The position numbers and the translations under genes were made by a program. A stretch of 64,000 nucleotides of DNA from Panorpa germanica (lineage: Eukaryota; Arthropoda; Insecta; Mecoptera; Panorpidae): positions 10,025,282-10,089,281 of the forward strand of contig OY783208.1 in the NCBI GenBank assembly GCA_963678705.1, given 5' to 3'. Positions 43,976 through 54,697 of this stretch are shown here, piece by piece. A model generated the notes under the pieces. That model ran no database searches and was not told the origin of the DNA. It was given only the letters and a program-made list of their open reading frames with translations. How positions within the stretch are numbered: the stretch's first letter is position 1; each line of letters opens with the position of its first letter.

Positions 43976-45941
43976 CCCAATCGAAAAAGGACGTGTATAT
44001 AATATTTGTGATTAAATTTAATGTTAGTTGTTAATTGATCTTATTTATCTTTACCGAATTCGCTCTAAAAACCTTTCATTTACTCTAAGTAAGTACAGTA
44101 TTAGACAATGTCTAGTGCCCTGTTCGTGAGCACCACCAATCACCGCCTATAAGCTCAATCATTCTCGCACTTTCAATTTATGTCCTCTACACATACACTA
44201 CACATCACTCACTTTCAGAACTACGGCAAATGCTCGTAGCCCTGTATCGCTCCTTCCTTCAGCACCGTTAGTCGTTAAAGTACATTCTCTGCGCCAACGT
44301 ACCAGCACTGTAATTAAAAAATTCTACGCTTCCGCCCCCGTTAATAGCAAAGAGGTTATACGTCTTTGCTATTAATTTTAAAAGTTAATACTGTTAACCT
44401 ACATACTTCGACTTTTCGATAAGATAAATGCTATGTATGTATTTTCAGTGAATTAACTCTAAACCTACCAATTACTTGAATTAATTTCTGTTTTGCCCAA
44501 CACCTCGCTGCTTATCATCAATAACCAGCGCCTTTGCCCCTTACCAATCTAGCCATTATCGTTCTTTTCTTGCACTTTCGATTTAATCCCCCTGCACCGC
44601 CGCGCACACGTCCAGCAACGTGGTACATGTTCTGTAGCGCGGCAGCCTCCCAGAGTCCCTATCATTTATCGCCGCTACTTCAGGCGTCCCTACCCCCACA
44701 CCCATAATATTACAACAATTTATTTACATAATTAACACTGTACTGTAAACTTACATTCTAATTTTCATATTTATATTTACTTTTACCCAAACAACTGAAG
44801 TAAAACTGTCAAATTTTAATAGTAGCAATTTATTTTGCTCGTACCAAATATTCTCCCAACCTTTTATAAATGACAGATAAGGAGGATAAAAGGAATATAC
44901 GAGGAAACACGAATAGAGTGGGAGGAAACAAAGAAACGGAAAAAGGAGCGAAACAGGGAAACTATTTGGTTCCTGTTTAAAATGTTAATTATTCAAAACA
45001 AAAAAATAAAAAGAAAAAGACGTACTTTCAACATTTATTACATATGTAACCGGCGCTCGGGTATAGTTTTATTAATTAGTAGGAAAGAGAACTATGTCGT
45101 AATCATAAGAAACATAAAACATTCAGATTTCTAACGAGTAGCGGGTTAAGGCAAAAAGGCATCCGCGGGAAATTTTAATCAACCGGTCAAACGATATCAG
45201 GAAAACACACTTGTTTTAAAAACGTATGTTTAAATAAACAACAAAGCTCAGACAGTATTTACATTCAGAATCAGTCAATCACTCAAATAACTTGATTACA
45301 CGTTTAAGACAAATACACAAATTAATATTAATTACAATCCTTATTTTTTTTTTTAATATTTATTTTATTTGTGCATTAACTTTTAAAAGTTATTAACACT
45401 TGAAAGACATACGAGTATATACATTTACAATACATAATTCGTAATTTATAATTTACAACTTAAAAATATATTTAAAATAAAGAAATTAAGTTTGTTTTGT
45501 TTATAAACTCAATAAGGTTTTTCAGATTTTCTTTGTTTTTATATATCAGCCTATATTCCTGAGGCATATTACATTCTTGTTTGAGAGACGAGTAAATTAC
45601 AATCCTTATTAATTGGATTACAAATCTAATTGGCAACATATATCGTTCCTAATTAGTCTGAGTGAGCAAGCAAGAGACGATATATAGACATCTCATGTGT
45701 CCTGTACTCAAGAACCCCATATGTTAAACCCCAGAAAGTTGTAATAGTATAATTATGCATCTCACTCTACATTAAGTAATTAGTAGTGGCATCTCATCCA
45801 CGTCTTACTAAAGACACGCCGTAAATAAACCTTCCGGAAATACAAACAGTTTAGATCACTTACAGAACATGTCTTGAATTTTTATGTACTTTTAAATTCG
45901 TCTTTAAACATCTTAAAACATTTAGCACAAGAAAATGGTTT

Positions 45942-47930
45942 TTAAGCTAAATGTGTGTTTTTATGTGCTTTTAATTGTGATGAACGACTAAACGTTTTAT
46001 TACATTCGTTACAAGAAAATGGTTTCAAAGCTAAATGTGTGTTTTTATGTAGCTTTAAATATGAAGACCGACTAAACGTTTTATTACATTCGTTACAAGT
46101 AAATAGTTTCAAAACTAAATGTGTGTTTCTATGTTCCTTTAAATGTGATGACTTAATAAACGTTTTATTACATTCATCGCAGGAAAATGGCTTTAAAGCT
46201 AAATGTGCGTTTCTATGTACTTTTAAATCATATGAACGACTAAAAGTTTTGTTACATTCGTCGCAGGAAAATGGTTTTAAAGCTAAATGAGTGTTTTTAT
46301 GTTCTTTTAAATGTGACGACTGAATAAACGTTTTATTACATTCATCGCAGGAAAATGGTTTTAGAACTAAATGAGTGTTTTTATGTACTTTTAAATGTGA
46401 TGACTGAATAAACGTTTTATTACATTCATCGCAGGAAAATGGTTTTAAAACTAAGTGTGTGTTTTTATGTACTTTTAAATGTGATGACTGAATAAACGTT
46501 TTATTACATACGTCGCAGGAAAATGGCTTTATAGCTAAGTGTGTGTTTTTATGTATTATTAAATTAGATGACTGACTAAACGTTTTATCGCATTCGTCGC
46601 AGGAAAATGGTTTTAAAACTAAGTGTGTGTTTTTATGTACTTTTAAATGTGACGACTGAATAAACGTTTTATTACATTCATCGCAGGAAAATGGTTTTAG
46701 AACTAAATGAGTGTTTTTATGTACTTTTAAATGTGATGACTGAATAAACGTTTTATTACATTCATCGCAGGAAAATGGTTTTAAAACTAAGTGTGTGTTT
46801 TTATGTACTTTTAAATGTATTGACTGAATAAACGTTTTATTACATACGTCGCAGGAAAATGGCTTTATAGCTAAGTGTGTGTTTTTATGTATTATTAAAT
46901 TAGATGACTGACTAAACGTTTTATCGCATTCGTCGCAGGAAAATGGTTTTAAAACTAAGTGTGTGTTTTTATGTACTTTTAAATGTGACGACTGAATAAA
47001 CGTTTTATTACATTCATCGCAGGAAAATGGTTTTAGAACTAAATGAGTGTTTTTATGTACTTTTAAATGTGATGACTGAATAAACGTTTTATTACATTCA
47101 TCGCAGGAAAATGGTTTTAAAACTAAGTGTGTGTTTTTATGTACTTTTAAATGTATTGACTGAATAAACGTTTTATTACATACGTCGCAGGAAAATGGCT
47201 TTATAGCTAAGTGTGTGTTTTTATGTATTTTTAAATTAGATGACTGACTAAACGTTTTATCGCATTCATCGCAGGGAAATGGTTTTAAAGCTAAGTGTGT
47301 GTTTTTATGCATTTTTAAAATAGATGATTGCCTAAACGTTTTATCACATTCGTCGCAAGAAAATGGTTTTAAAAGCAAATGTGTATTTTTATGTCGATTT
47401 AATTCTGATGGATATTTAAATGTTTTAGTACACTCATTACAAGAATATGGATTCTTTGTTGAATGCACCCGCATATGTTTAGTAATCTCCACATTGTCTA
47501 CAAACGATTTGTTACATACTTCACAAATAAAATGTTTCAGCTTCGATTTTAATTCTTCACTTTGCACTTGTTCATTATTCAGCGGTTCTGCTAGGTTTTC
47601 AACTATAGACTTCACATGTCCCCCACGATTAGATGGTGCATATAGAACTTCCTGTACTTTAGTTCCATCCAGGAACATATCATTGCAATAATCAGAGGGC
47701 TCATGACAGGACCCATAATTATTAAAGTAATGATTGTCCCGTGGCAAAATAGCATTTTGTTCTGGACTGTTTGGTTCTTCTTTAATTTCATTACATGACA
47801 CGACATCTTTGACGACGTGTACTTCCATTATTTCTATTTTTATACCTGCGTTTATATTTCCAGTTTCCATTGCTTCATTTAACTCCAAGTCAATTTTCAT
47901 TTTTATGTTCTGTGATTTATAATCCTCCAT
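45942..47930 (-). CDS. ZNF2: C2H2 zinc-finger protein with 19 fingers
   Basis: 662 residues from ATG at 47930, single exon. The N-terminal ~130 residues carry acidic SUMO-type sites, including IKEEPNSP, an exact phosphorylation-dependent motif (psi-K-x-E-x-x-S-P). Then 19 consecutive CX2CX12HX3H fingers, almost all CDECNKTFIQSSHLKVHKNTHLVLKPF-like in pattern, 84 bp each. Linkers read HLALKPF or HLVLKPF instead of TGEKP. Fingers 4-15 are three copies of a four-finger block (336 bp). The ORF stops right after finger 19 by TAA where the frame would continue KPFSC into a decayed twentieth finger. Expected role: nuclear DNA binding to a repetitive site; partner unknown. Confidence 0.9.
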   Translation of the reverse strand: MEDYKSQNIKMKIDLELNEAMETGNINAGIKIEIMEVHVVKDVVSCNEIKEEPNSPEQNAILPRDNHYFNNYGSCHEPSDYCNDMFLDGTKVQEVLYAPSNRGGHVKSIVENLAEPLNNEQVQSEELKSKLKHFICEVCNKSFVDNVEITKHMRVHSTKNPYSCNECTKTFKYPSELNRHKNTHLLLKPFSCDECDKTFRQSSILKMHKNTHLALKPFPCDECDKTFSQSSNLKIHKNTHLAIKPFSCDVCNKTFIQSIHLKVHKNTHLVLKPFSCDECNKTFIQSSHLKVHKNTHLVLKPFSCDECNKTFIQSSHLKVHKNTHLVLKPFSCDECDKTFSQSSNLIIHKNTHLAIKPFSCDVCNKTFIQSIHLKVHKNTHLVLKPFSCDECNKTFIQSSHLKVHKNTHLVLKPFSCDECNKTFIQSSHLKVHKNTHLVLKPFSCDECDKTFSQSSNLIIHKNTHLAIKPFSCDVCNKTFIQSSHLKVHKNTHLVLKPFSCDECNKTFIQSSHLKVHKNTHLVLKPFSCDECNKTFIQSSHLKEHKNTHLALKPFSCDECNKTFSRSYDLKVHRNAHLALKPFSCDECNKTFIKSSHLKEHRNTHLVLKLFTCNECNKTFSRSSYLKLHKNTHLALKPFSCNECNKTFSRSSQLKAHKNTHLA
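46505..47512 (-). repeat. 336-bp higher-order repeat (four fingers) in three copies
   Basis: The marker tacatacgtcgcaggaaaat occurs at 46505, 46841 and 47177, exactly 336 bp apart, and 84-bp finger units fill the intervals. Neighbouring copies are almost identical, differing at a few positions. This points to recent unequal crossing-over with a four-finger period rather than single-finger growth. Confidence 0.85.
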
Positions 47931-48639
47931 TTTATTACAACAGTTTTATCGTTCTCTTAAAATAATTGGAAATTTATTACTACTTGAAGTAAATATGAGC
48001 AACCTGTCGAAAAAACTTCGAATATAAATGATTGAATAACTAAATAATTTTATAGCAATATTGTTGAATAACTAAGGTTAAGTTAAACTAATGTAAAGCC
48101 TTTAAGAAATCTGGAACAAATTATTATATTGTAACACGTAAAGAAAATAAATAAATTTAAAATGAAAAGCAACATTCAAGCCATTGGAATAAAGTTGTAG
48201 ATTAATTGTGTAATTAACAGAATTTGTTCATTAACGTTAAAATGAGAATAAGTCCAGAACCCTTTTTCTTAAATATTTAATAGATTTATGAGTTAATAAA
48301 CGTTGGCGTTTTTATTTTACCTTTATATAGCTTAGTAACACAATATTTTCAGATAAAATACAATAATTTGTAGTGCTATTGTTTAACCGTTTCAAGGATC
48401 TGTCAAAATAAATATTTCAGTTGTCAACTCTTAAATATGTTTAAGGAGGTACCGTCAATGCAAAAAGTTTATCTCTCGGTAATATGAATGCCCTTTAATC
48501 TTTAAATGGCTAAAAATGACTATTTCAATCGTTAATAACTTTTCTAATATAGAAAATTGAATGAAAATAATTAGATATTTGTGATTTTTATGGCCAACTT
48601 AATCAATATACATTGCAGTTTTATGTAAATTCAGTTATG

Positions 48640-49185
48640 GTTCACAACCCAATTGTTGATTGAAATTGATGTTAATAAATGTGTATTGGCGTGTCTATTT
48701 CGTTAAATATCTAAATGTTGACGGAGATATAGCAATTAAAAGTTTGAATTGTTGCTTTAGCGCTAGAAATGGTCGGTTATATTATGACGTAAGTAATACG
48801 TAAAATGCATTTTAACGTCAGTTATTTGTTGAGTAAGTGAGTACTGTGGTAATGTTCTGTAGCAGTTGGTAGTCAAATAATCAACTCAAATCAAAGAATA
48901 ATAATAATAAATAAGTACTTATTTTATTTAACCCTGCTAAGGCAGACTTTGATATATAAATACATATAGCAGATATATATGAGCTGTAAGGTTGGTAACC
49001 TTACTCAAGGATTGTGATGCCTTTAATAATTAAAGAGACAAAATGACTTTTTTAATTGTTAATATATCCTGAATATAAGGAGTTATAAAAAAATAATTGA
49101 ACATTTGAGATTCTAGTAACTCACTTTATCAATATATAGTACACTTTTATAGAAATTAAGGCATAGCACACAAGCCCATTGGATT
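48640..49185 (+). repeat. Repeat family R1, copy D (most complete)
   Basis: Runs from ttcacaacccaattgttgat to caagcccattgg. Lies between duplication units 1 and 2. Aligns to copies A, B and C. No coding capacity, no obvious long inverted ends. Confidence 0.75.
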
Positions 49186-49189
49186 TTCT

Positions 49190-49560
49190 CAGTCTGGTTA
49201 CCTGTGCAAAGGAGGTACCTGTCTGGATTTGGCGTGTTGGTAGTGAAGCAATAACTTCTGAGAGTCTGTGTCTAAGTGGAGGAAATTTGCGTTCAAGGAT
49301 CTGTCTACAGACATCGCATCCTTTGTAATTGGCTGTATGGTTGTTACAGCAGAGAACACATTTTACTTTTTCATTGACTCTGTTCCTCCAGTCACACTGG
49401 CTGGTATAGTGTTCGACTGCATATTTAACACATCTTGCGTTTCTGTAACAGTAAGTTTTGGCGTGACCATACCTTTGGCGTTTTGTACATTGCGGTACCT
49501 GTTATTTGAATGTCTTTGGTCTTTCTTCTATTTCTACAAAGAACAATGGTAGAGGAATTT
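49190..49560 (-). mobile_element. jockey-type LINE ORF1 relic, short copy
   Basis: Nearly the same as 56030-56460: shares acctgtctgga.ttggcgtgt, agacatcgcatcctttgtaa, ttggctgt.tggttg.taca and acctttggcgttttgtacat. On the minus strand this is the Cys-His (NHTANYKGCDVC) region of ORF1. Fragment only; no ORF2. Confidence 0.65.
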
Positions 49561-49734
49561 TAGTGGTTTAGTAGTTTTGCTATATTTCTATTTTTATATT
49601 TCATGTTTTCCAAAATTGAAATTAATGTTTTTGAAAATTGTAGTATTTTGTTTGTAATAATTGAAAATCGTATTAAAAAAAAAATTAAAAATTGTATTTG
49701 GGGACACGGGGCGGTTTTTGCCGATGTAACCCAT

Positions 49735-52600
49735 CGGAATTCGCTCTAACAACCTTTCATTTACTGTAAGTAAGCACTGTATTGGACAATGTCTAGTGCC
49801 CCGCCCGTGACCCAAGCCACAATCATCCATAACCAGCGCCTTTGCCAGTTACCACTTTAGTCATTATCGTTCCTTTTCTTGCTCTTTCGATTTAATCCAC
49901 CCAGAGTCCCTATCCTTTATCGCCGCTACTTCAATAACACTGTACTGTAAACTTACATTCTAATTTTCATATTTATATTTACTTTTACCACCCCTACTGA
50001 AGTAAAACTGTAAAATTTTAGTAATACCAATTTATTTTGCTATTACCAAATATTCTCTCTAAATTTTATAAATGCCAGATAAGGAGGATAAAAGGAATAT
50101 ATGAGGAAACAAAGAAACGGAAAAATTCAAGTCAGAAATAGGAGTGAAACAGAGAAAACTATTTGGTTCCTGTTTAAAATGTTAATTATTCAAAACAAAA
50201 AAATAAAAAGAAAAAGACATATTTTCAATATTTATTACATATGTAACCGGCGCTCGGCTATAGTTTTATTAATTAGTAGGAAAGAGACCTATGTCGTAAT
50301 CATAAGAAACATAAAACATTCAGATTTCTAACGAGTAGCGGGTTATGGTTAAGGCAAAAAGGCATCCACAAAATTTAAATCAACCGGTCAAACGATATCA
50401 GGAAAACACACACTTGTTTTAAAAACGTATATTTAAATAAACAACAAAGCTCAGACAGTATCTACACTCAGTATCAGTCAATCACTCAAATAACTTAATT
50501 ACACGTTTAAGACAAATACACAAATTAATATTAATTACAGGTCACGAGTAATGGTTAACCGGAAAATCGCGGTATTTAAGCCGCGCGACGCTAAGGGATT
50601 CGGAACCTGATAATCGACAAGCTGCAAGATAAATCTGAGTTGATGCACAAAATTAGACTCCTATTAAAACCCAATTGGCAACATATATCGTTCCTAATTA
50701 GTCTGAGTGAGCAAGCAAGAGACGATATAGAGCCATCTCATGTGTCCTGTACTTAAGAACCCCATATGTTGATTCTGAGAATGTTGTAAGGGTGTAATTA
50801 TGCATCTCACTCTACATTAAGTAATTAGTAGTGCCGTCTCATCCACGTCTTACTAAACACACGTCGTAAATTCCAGTATATACTCCAGTGTAAACTCCAG
50901 TAATCACTTACAGAACACACCATGAGTTTTTATGTACTTTTAAATTAGATAATTGGCTAAATGTCTTAAAACATTAACCGCAAAAAAAAGGTGTTGAACC
51001 TAAATGTCTATTTTTATGTCGTTTTAATTGTGATGAACGACTAAACGTTTTATTACATTCGTTGCAAGAAAATGGTTTCAAAGCTAAATGTGTGTTTTTA
51101 TGAAGCTTTAAATATGAAGACTGACTAAACGTTTTATTACATTCGTTGCAGATAAATGGTTTTAAAGCTAAATGTGTGTTTTTATGCACTTTTAATTCAT
51201 ATGAACGACTAAAAGTTTTATCACATTCGTCACAGGGAAATGGGTTTAAAGCTAAATGTGTGTATGTATGTACTTTTAATTGTGATGACTGAATAAACGT
51301 TTTATTACATACGTCGCAGGAAAATGGGTTTAAAGCTAAGTGAGTGTTCTTATGTATTTTTAAATTAGATGACTGACTAAACGTTTTATCACATTCGTTG
51401 CAGGCAAATGGTTTTACAGCTAAGTGTGTGGTTTTATGTATTTTCAAATTATATGATTGACTAAACGTTTTATCACATTCGTCGCAGGAAAATGGTTTTA
51501 AAATTAAATGTGTATTTTTATGTCGATTTAAATCTGATGGATATTTAAATGTTTTAGTACACTCATTACAATATATGCATATCCGCATATGTTTTGTAAA
51601 TTCCACATTGTCTACAAACGATTTGTTACATACTTCACAAATAAAATGTTTCAGCTTCGATTTTAATTCTCCACTTTGCAGTTGTTCGTTATTCAGCGGT
51701 TCGGCTAGGTTTTCAACTATGGACTTCACATATCCCCCACAATTAGGTGGTGCATCTAGAACTGCCTGTACTTTAGTTCCATCCAGGAACATATCATTGT
51801 AATAATCAGAGGGCCCATAATTATTAAAGTAATGATTGTCCCGTGGTAAAATTACATTTTCTTCAAAACTGTCTGGTTCTTCTTTAATTTCATTACATAA
51901 CACATCTTTGACGACGTGTACTTCTATTATTTCTATTTTTATATCTTCGTTTATATTTCCAGTTTCCATTGCTTTATTTAACTCCAAGTCAATTTTCATT
52001 TTTACGTTCTGTGATTTATATTCCTCCATTTTATTACAACAGTTTTATCAATCTCTCAAAATAATTGCAAATTTATTACTATTCGAAATAAATACGGTGT
52101 AACCTGTCGAAAAAACTTCAAATATAAGTGATTGAATAACTAAATCATTTTATAGCAATATTGTTAAAAACCTAGGTTATGTTGAACTAATATAAAGCCT
52201 TTAAGAAATCTGTAACAAATTAATATATTATAAAACGTAATAAAGTAAATAAATTTAAAGTAAAAAGCAACGTTCAAGTCATTGTAATACAGTTGTAAAT
52301 TAATTATGTAATTAACAGTTTTTGTTCATTAACGTTAAAATGAGAATAAATCAAGAGCCCTATTTTTTTTAAATACTTTATTGATATATATATGAGTTAA
52401 TAAACGTTGGCGTTTTTATTGTACCTTTATATAGCCTAGTAACACAATATTTTCAGATAAAATACAATAATTTGTAGTGCTTTTGTTTAACCGTTTCAAT
52501 GAACAGTCAAAATAAATATTTCAGTAGTCGCTTCTTAAATACATTTAAAGAGGTACCGTCAATGCAAAAAGTTTATCTCTCGGAAATACGAATTACGACC
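49735..52600. repeat. Tandem duplication unit 2 (contains ZNF3)
   Basis: Partner of 44040-48510, see there. About 1.6 kb shorter, mostly because the gene has fewer fingers and the left flank lacks some segments. Confidence 0.85.
50974..52029 (-). CDS. ZNF3: C2H2 zinc-finger protein, seven complete fingers
   Basis: 351 residues from ATG at 52029. N-terminus like ZNF2 (MEEYKSQNVKMKIDLELNKA) with IKIE and IKEEPDSFEE; the SP of the ZNF2 motif is lost. Finger 1 (FICEVCNKSF) lost its last His by a short deletion (KHMRICIYCNEC), so fingers 2-8 are the complete ones. It ends FFCG then stop; beyond the stop the frame would finish a ninth finger (CFKTFSQLSNLKVHKNSW). Linkers HLALKPF/HLALNPF. Same predicted role as ZNF2, with a shorter recognition site. 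It is the simpler, probably more ancestral array. Confidence 0.9.
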   Translation of the reverse strand: MEEYKSQNVKMKIDLELNKAMETGNINEDIKIEIIEVHVVKDVLCNEIKEEPDSFEENVILPRDNHYFNNYGPSDYYNDMFLDGTKVQAVLDAPPNCGGYVKSIVENLAEPLNNEQLQSGELKSKLKHFICEVCNKSFVDNVEFTKHMRICIYCNECTKTFKYPSDLNRHKNTHLILKPFSCDECDKTFSQSYNLKIHKTTHLAVKPFACNECDKTFSQSSNLKIHKNTHLALNPFSCDVCNKTFIQSSQLKVHTYTHLALNPFPCDECDKTFSRSYELKVHKNTHLALKPFICNECNKTFSQSSYLKLHKNTHLALKPFSCNECNKTFSRSSQLKRHKNRHLGSTPFFCG

Positions 52601-53307
52601 TTTGAAAATTAATTTTTTCATTTCCAATTAAATTGCTTCTGGCCTGTTAAAACATTTTATTTATGCATATAATAGTTTAATAATTAAAATATTAACTGTA
52701 ATTAATGTGAAATTTATATTAATTCAATTCAAATTCAAATTACATATCTGTAAAAAAAGTAATAATAAATTTGGCAACATTGTCAAAATCTACTATAAAA
52801 AAATAAGTCGTATATTCCTTAATGACGTTATAACTCCAGAACGCACGAACCGATTTCAACGGTTTTGCATTCGCTGGAAAGGTCTCGGGCTCCGTCAGGT
52901 TTATAGCAAAGAAAATTCAGGAAAAATTTCAACAGAAAAGCGGGATAATCTTTTTTCACATACAGCGCCATCTCTGATACATAGCATAGATACAAACCAA
53001 TATTTTAAGTAGATGGCGCCGGTGCGTGATACATTGTTTGACAGCTACTCATTGTTCTCTGCTCAGTTAATTTCATGTGACAAACCGGTATTGTGTTCAC
53101 TGTGAAATTGTGAAAAAAAAATTAAAAAAATAAGTTATTCGTTTCCTAACATTTCAATTGGAAACCATCAAATCAATCACGTGTATTGTGCAAATTTTTA
53201 TTCAATTTCAACAGCAGGCATTTGTCTTTAAGGTGATAAGTTGAACTGTGTAAATTATGTGGATCGTGCATTTCAGGTTACATTCACCACTCTGTCCATA
53301 GTCCAAA

Positions 53308-53773
53308 ATGCCTAGAGGACGACGTGCGAACATCGGCCGCTGCACAAGACATGCAAGCCAGCAACAAGTGTATTCACAGAACTTAAGCGAAGAAAGACAA
53401 AATATAATAAGAGAAAATGCCCGATTGAGACAACGCGTGAGCACACGAAGATCATTGGCATCATACAATCGCTTGGCATTCCAATATGATCCCACTGCGA
53501 ACTACAGTGATGATGAAAATTTAGATATTGGACCAACGACGACTATATGCCAATATTGCCGATTTAGATATTGCTGGATTGTGCTGCGCAAGTGGAAAAG
53601 TCAAACTGGATCCATTACTTACACCACCACAGCCACTGAAACCATTGTTCGATGGAAGTGATCCCGATTCCAGCCATTTTCTTCAACACATCCTTGAATA
53701 CAATAGCTGCTTTCGCATGACTTCCTTTGGAGCTAATATCATTCGAGAAGGCGGCTTCATGCCGACTTGCAAG
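53308..53773 (+). pseudogene. Helitron 2 protein N-terminus
   Basis: ATG at 53308 begins MPRGRRANIGRCTRHASQQQ, an Arg/Gln-rich start; AFQYDPTANYSDDENLDIGP and CQYC follow. After a break near 53565 the frame continues GLCCASGKVKLDPLLTPP and RMTSFGANIIREGGFMPTCK, where the exon ends. The cysteine arrangement matches Helitron 1. One frameshift. Confidence 0.75.
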
Positions 53774-53919
53774 GTAAAAGATACAACACACATAACCAAT
53801 CACTCACACCAACACAATGAATTGCAACACATAACAACTACATATACACCACACACTACACCATCACACGATCAGAAGTTACACCGTATTCTTCAACAAA
53901 TGATTGTTTGCAATTACAG
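53774..53919 (+). other. Intron in Helitron 2 Rep gene
   Basis: Donor TGCAAG|GTAAAAG and acceptor tgcaattacag enclose 146 bp. Splicing joins PTCK to IQRQIYHLHGS, the same protein position as in Helitron 1. Confidence 0.7.
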
Positions 53920-54652
53920 ATACAAAGACAAATATATCATTTGCATGGTTCAATGGTGCCAACACCAGATGAACCGCATCAATTTCTGCAAATATATTTC
54001 ATTTCGTCGATGGTGGATCAGCTGAATGTGCGGTGCAATATACAGGGAACACAACAGTTAAAGAGACGAATTATTGAACAGTTGCAAGCATTTTTTCACG
54101 CTAATAATGCTGTGGTTAATATTTTCAAAACAGCATTGGAACGAATGCCATCGGATACGCACAAATTTGTCATAAGAGCGGATTGTACCCCAACAGTTGA
54201 ACATGTGCGAAGATTCAATGCACCCACCGTTAATGATGTTGCTGCAATTGTTGTTGGCGATCCAACTAAATCGCGAGACATTGTCGTTCAGCGAAGAAGC
54301 AATATCATGCATCGTGTAAACGAGACCAATCATTTATTGGCAAGGGCAAGACGGATACGACATCACGTTGAAGATGGTCGATCCAATTACAGGTACAATA
54401 TTCACACACTAATTATTGCTATTATTGGTTTCCATTAACAATTCATTTAATTTTGCATTTTCAGGCGTATCAACGAATAAAAATCTAAGCGCAATGAATT
54501 ACTATGCGTATCGTATGATGATTCGTACACATGAGGAGAATGTCATTCTGAAGTGCCGTCGGCTATTCCAGCAATTCGCTGTCGACATGTATGTCAAAGT
54601 CGAGACCGAACGTTTAGCGTTCATCCGAATCACCAAACGAAATGTTACATAA
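53920..54652 (+). pseudogene. Helitron 2 Rep N-terminal domain, truncated
   Basis: Reads IQRQIYHLHGSMVP, PHQFLQIYFISSMVDQL and FKTALERMPSDTHKFVIRAD to SNYR, then a possible second intron (54391-54464, GTACAA...ttttcag) to RRINE and stop. In a shifted frame it gives LSAMNYYAYRMMIRTHEENV and RLFQQFAVDMYVKVETERL (Helitron_like_N), then jumps to a KRNVT end beside the 3' terminus. HUH and helicase parts are deleted. Confidence 0.75.
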
Positions 54653-54697
54653 AACGAAGCCATCTGATGGCGAAACGGAGTTCGCCGGGTTTGCTAG

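Larger units (their letters stand above)
44040..48510. repeat. Tandem duplication unit 1 (contains ZNF2)
   Basis: Non-coding flanks match unit 2 (49735-52600). Before the gene: ctctaa.aacctttcatttac (44065 and 49742), acatatgtaaccggcgctcg (45040 and 50238), and agcaagcaagagacgatata (45665 and 50710). After the gene: tcgaaaaaactt..aatataa (48010 and 52110) and taaacgttggcgtttttatt (48297 and 52401). Differences are mainly indels and extra finger repeats. Confidence 0.85.
52789..54697 (+). mobile_element. Helitron 2, internally deleted
   Basis: Starts A|TCTACTATAAAAAAATAAG at 52789 and ends GGGTTTGCTAG|T at 54697, with a perfect 6-bp hairpin GGCGAA/TTCGCC just inside the end. Contains the protein N-terminus, an intron, the Rep N-terminal domain and a stop near the 3' end. 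The HUH nuclease and the helicase are missing. Opposite orientation to Helitron 1 and a different deletion, so the two are independent derivatives of related families. Confidence 0.85.

Noticed and set aside
46505..47512. CRISPR-like or satellite array
   Set aside because: Regular units are in-frame zinc fingers with no spacer structure.
45955..47922. Long antisense open frames over the zinc-finger array (for example 45955-46290 and 47299-47691)
   Set aside because: They are shadows produced by the 84-bp periodic coding sequence; products are repeats of one unit with no family resemblance.
53208..53536. Minus-strand ORFs opposite the Helitron 2 N-terminus
   Set aside because: The sense strand encodes the recognised Helitron protein; the antisense products are not family members.
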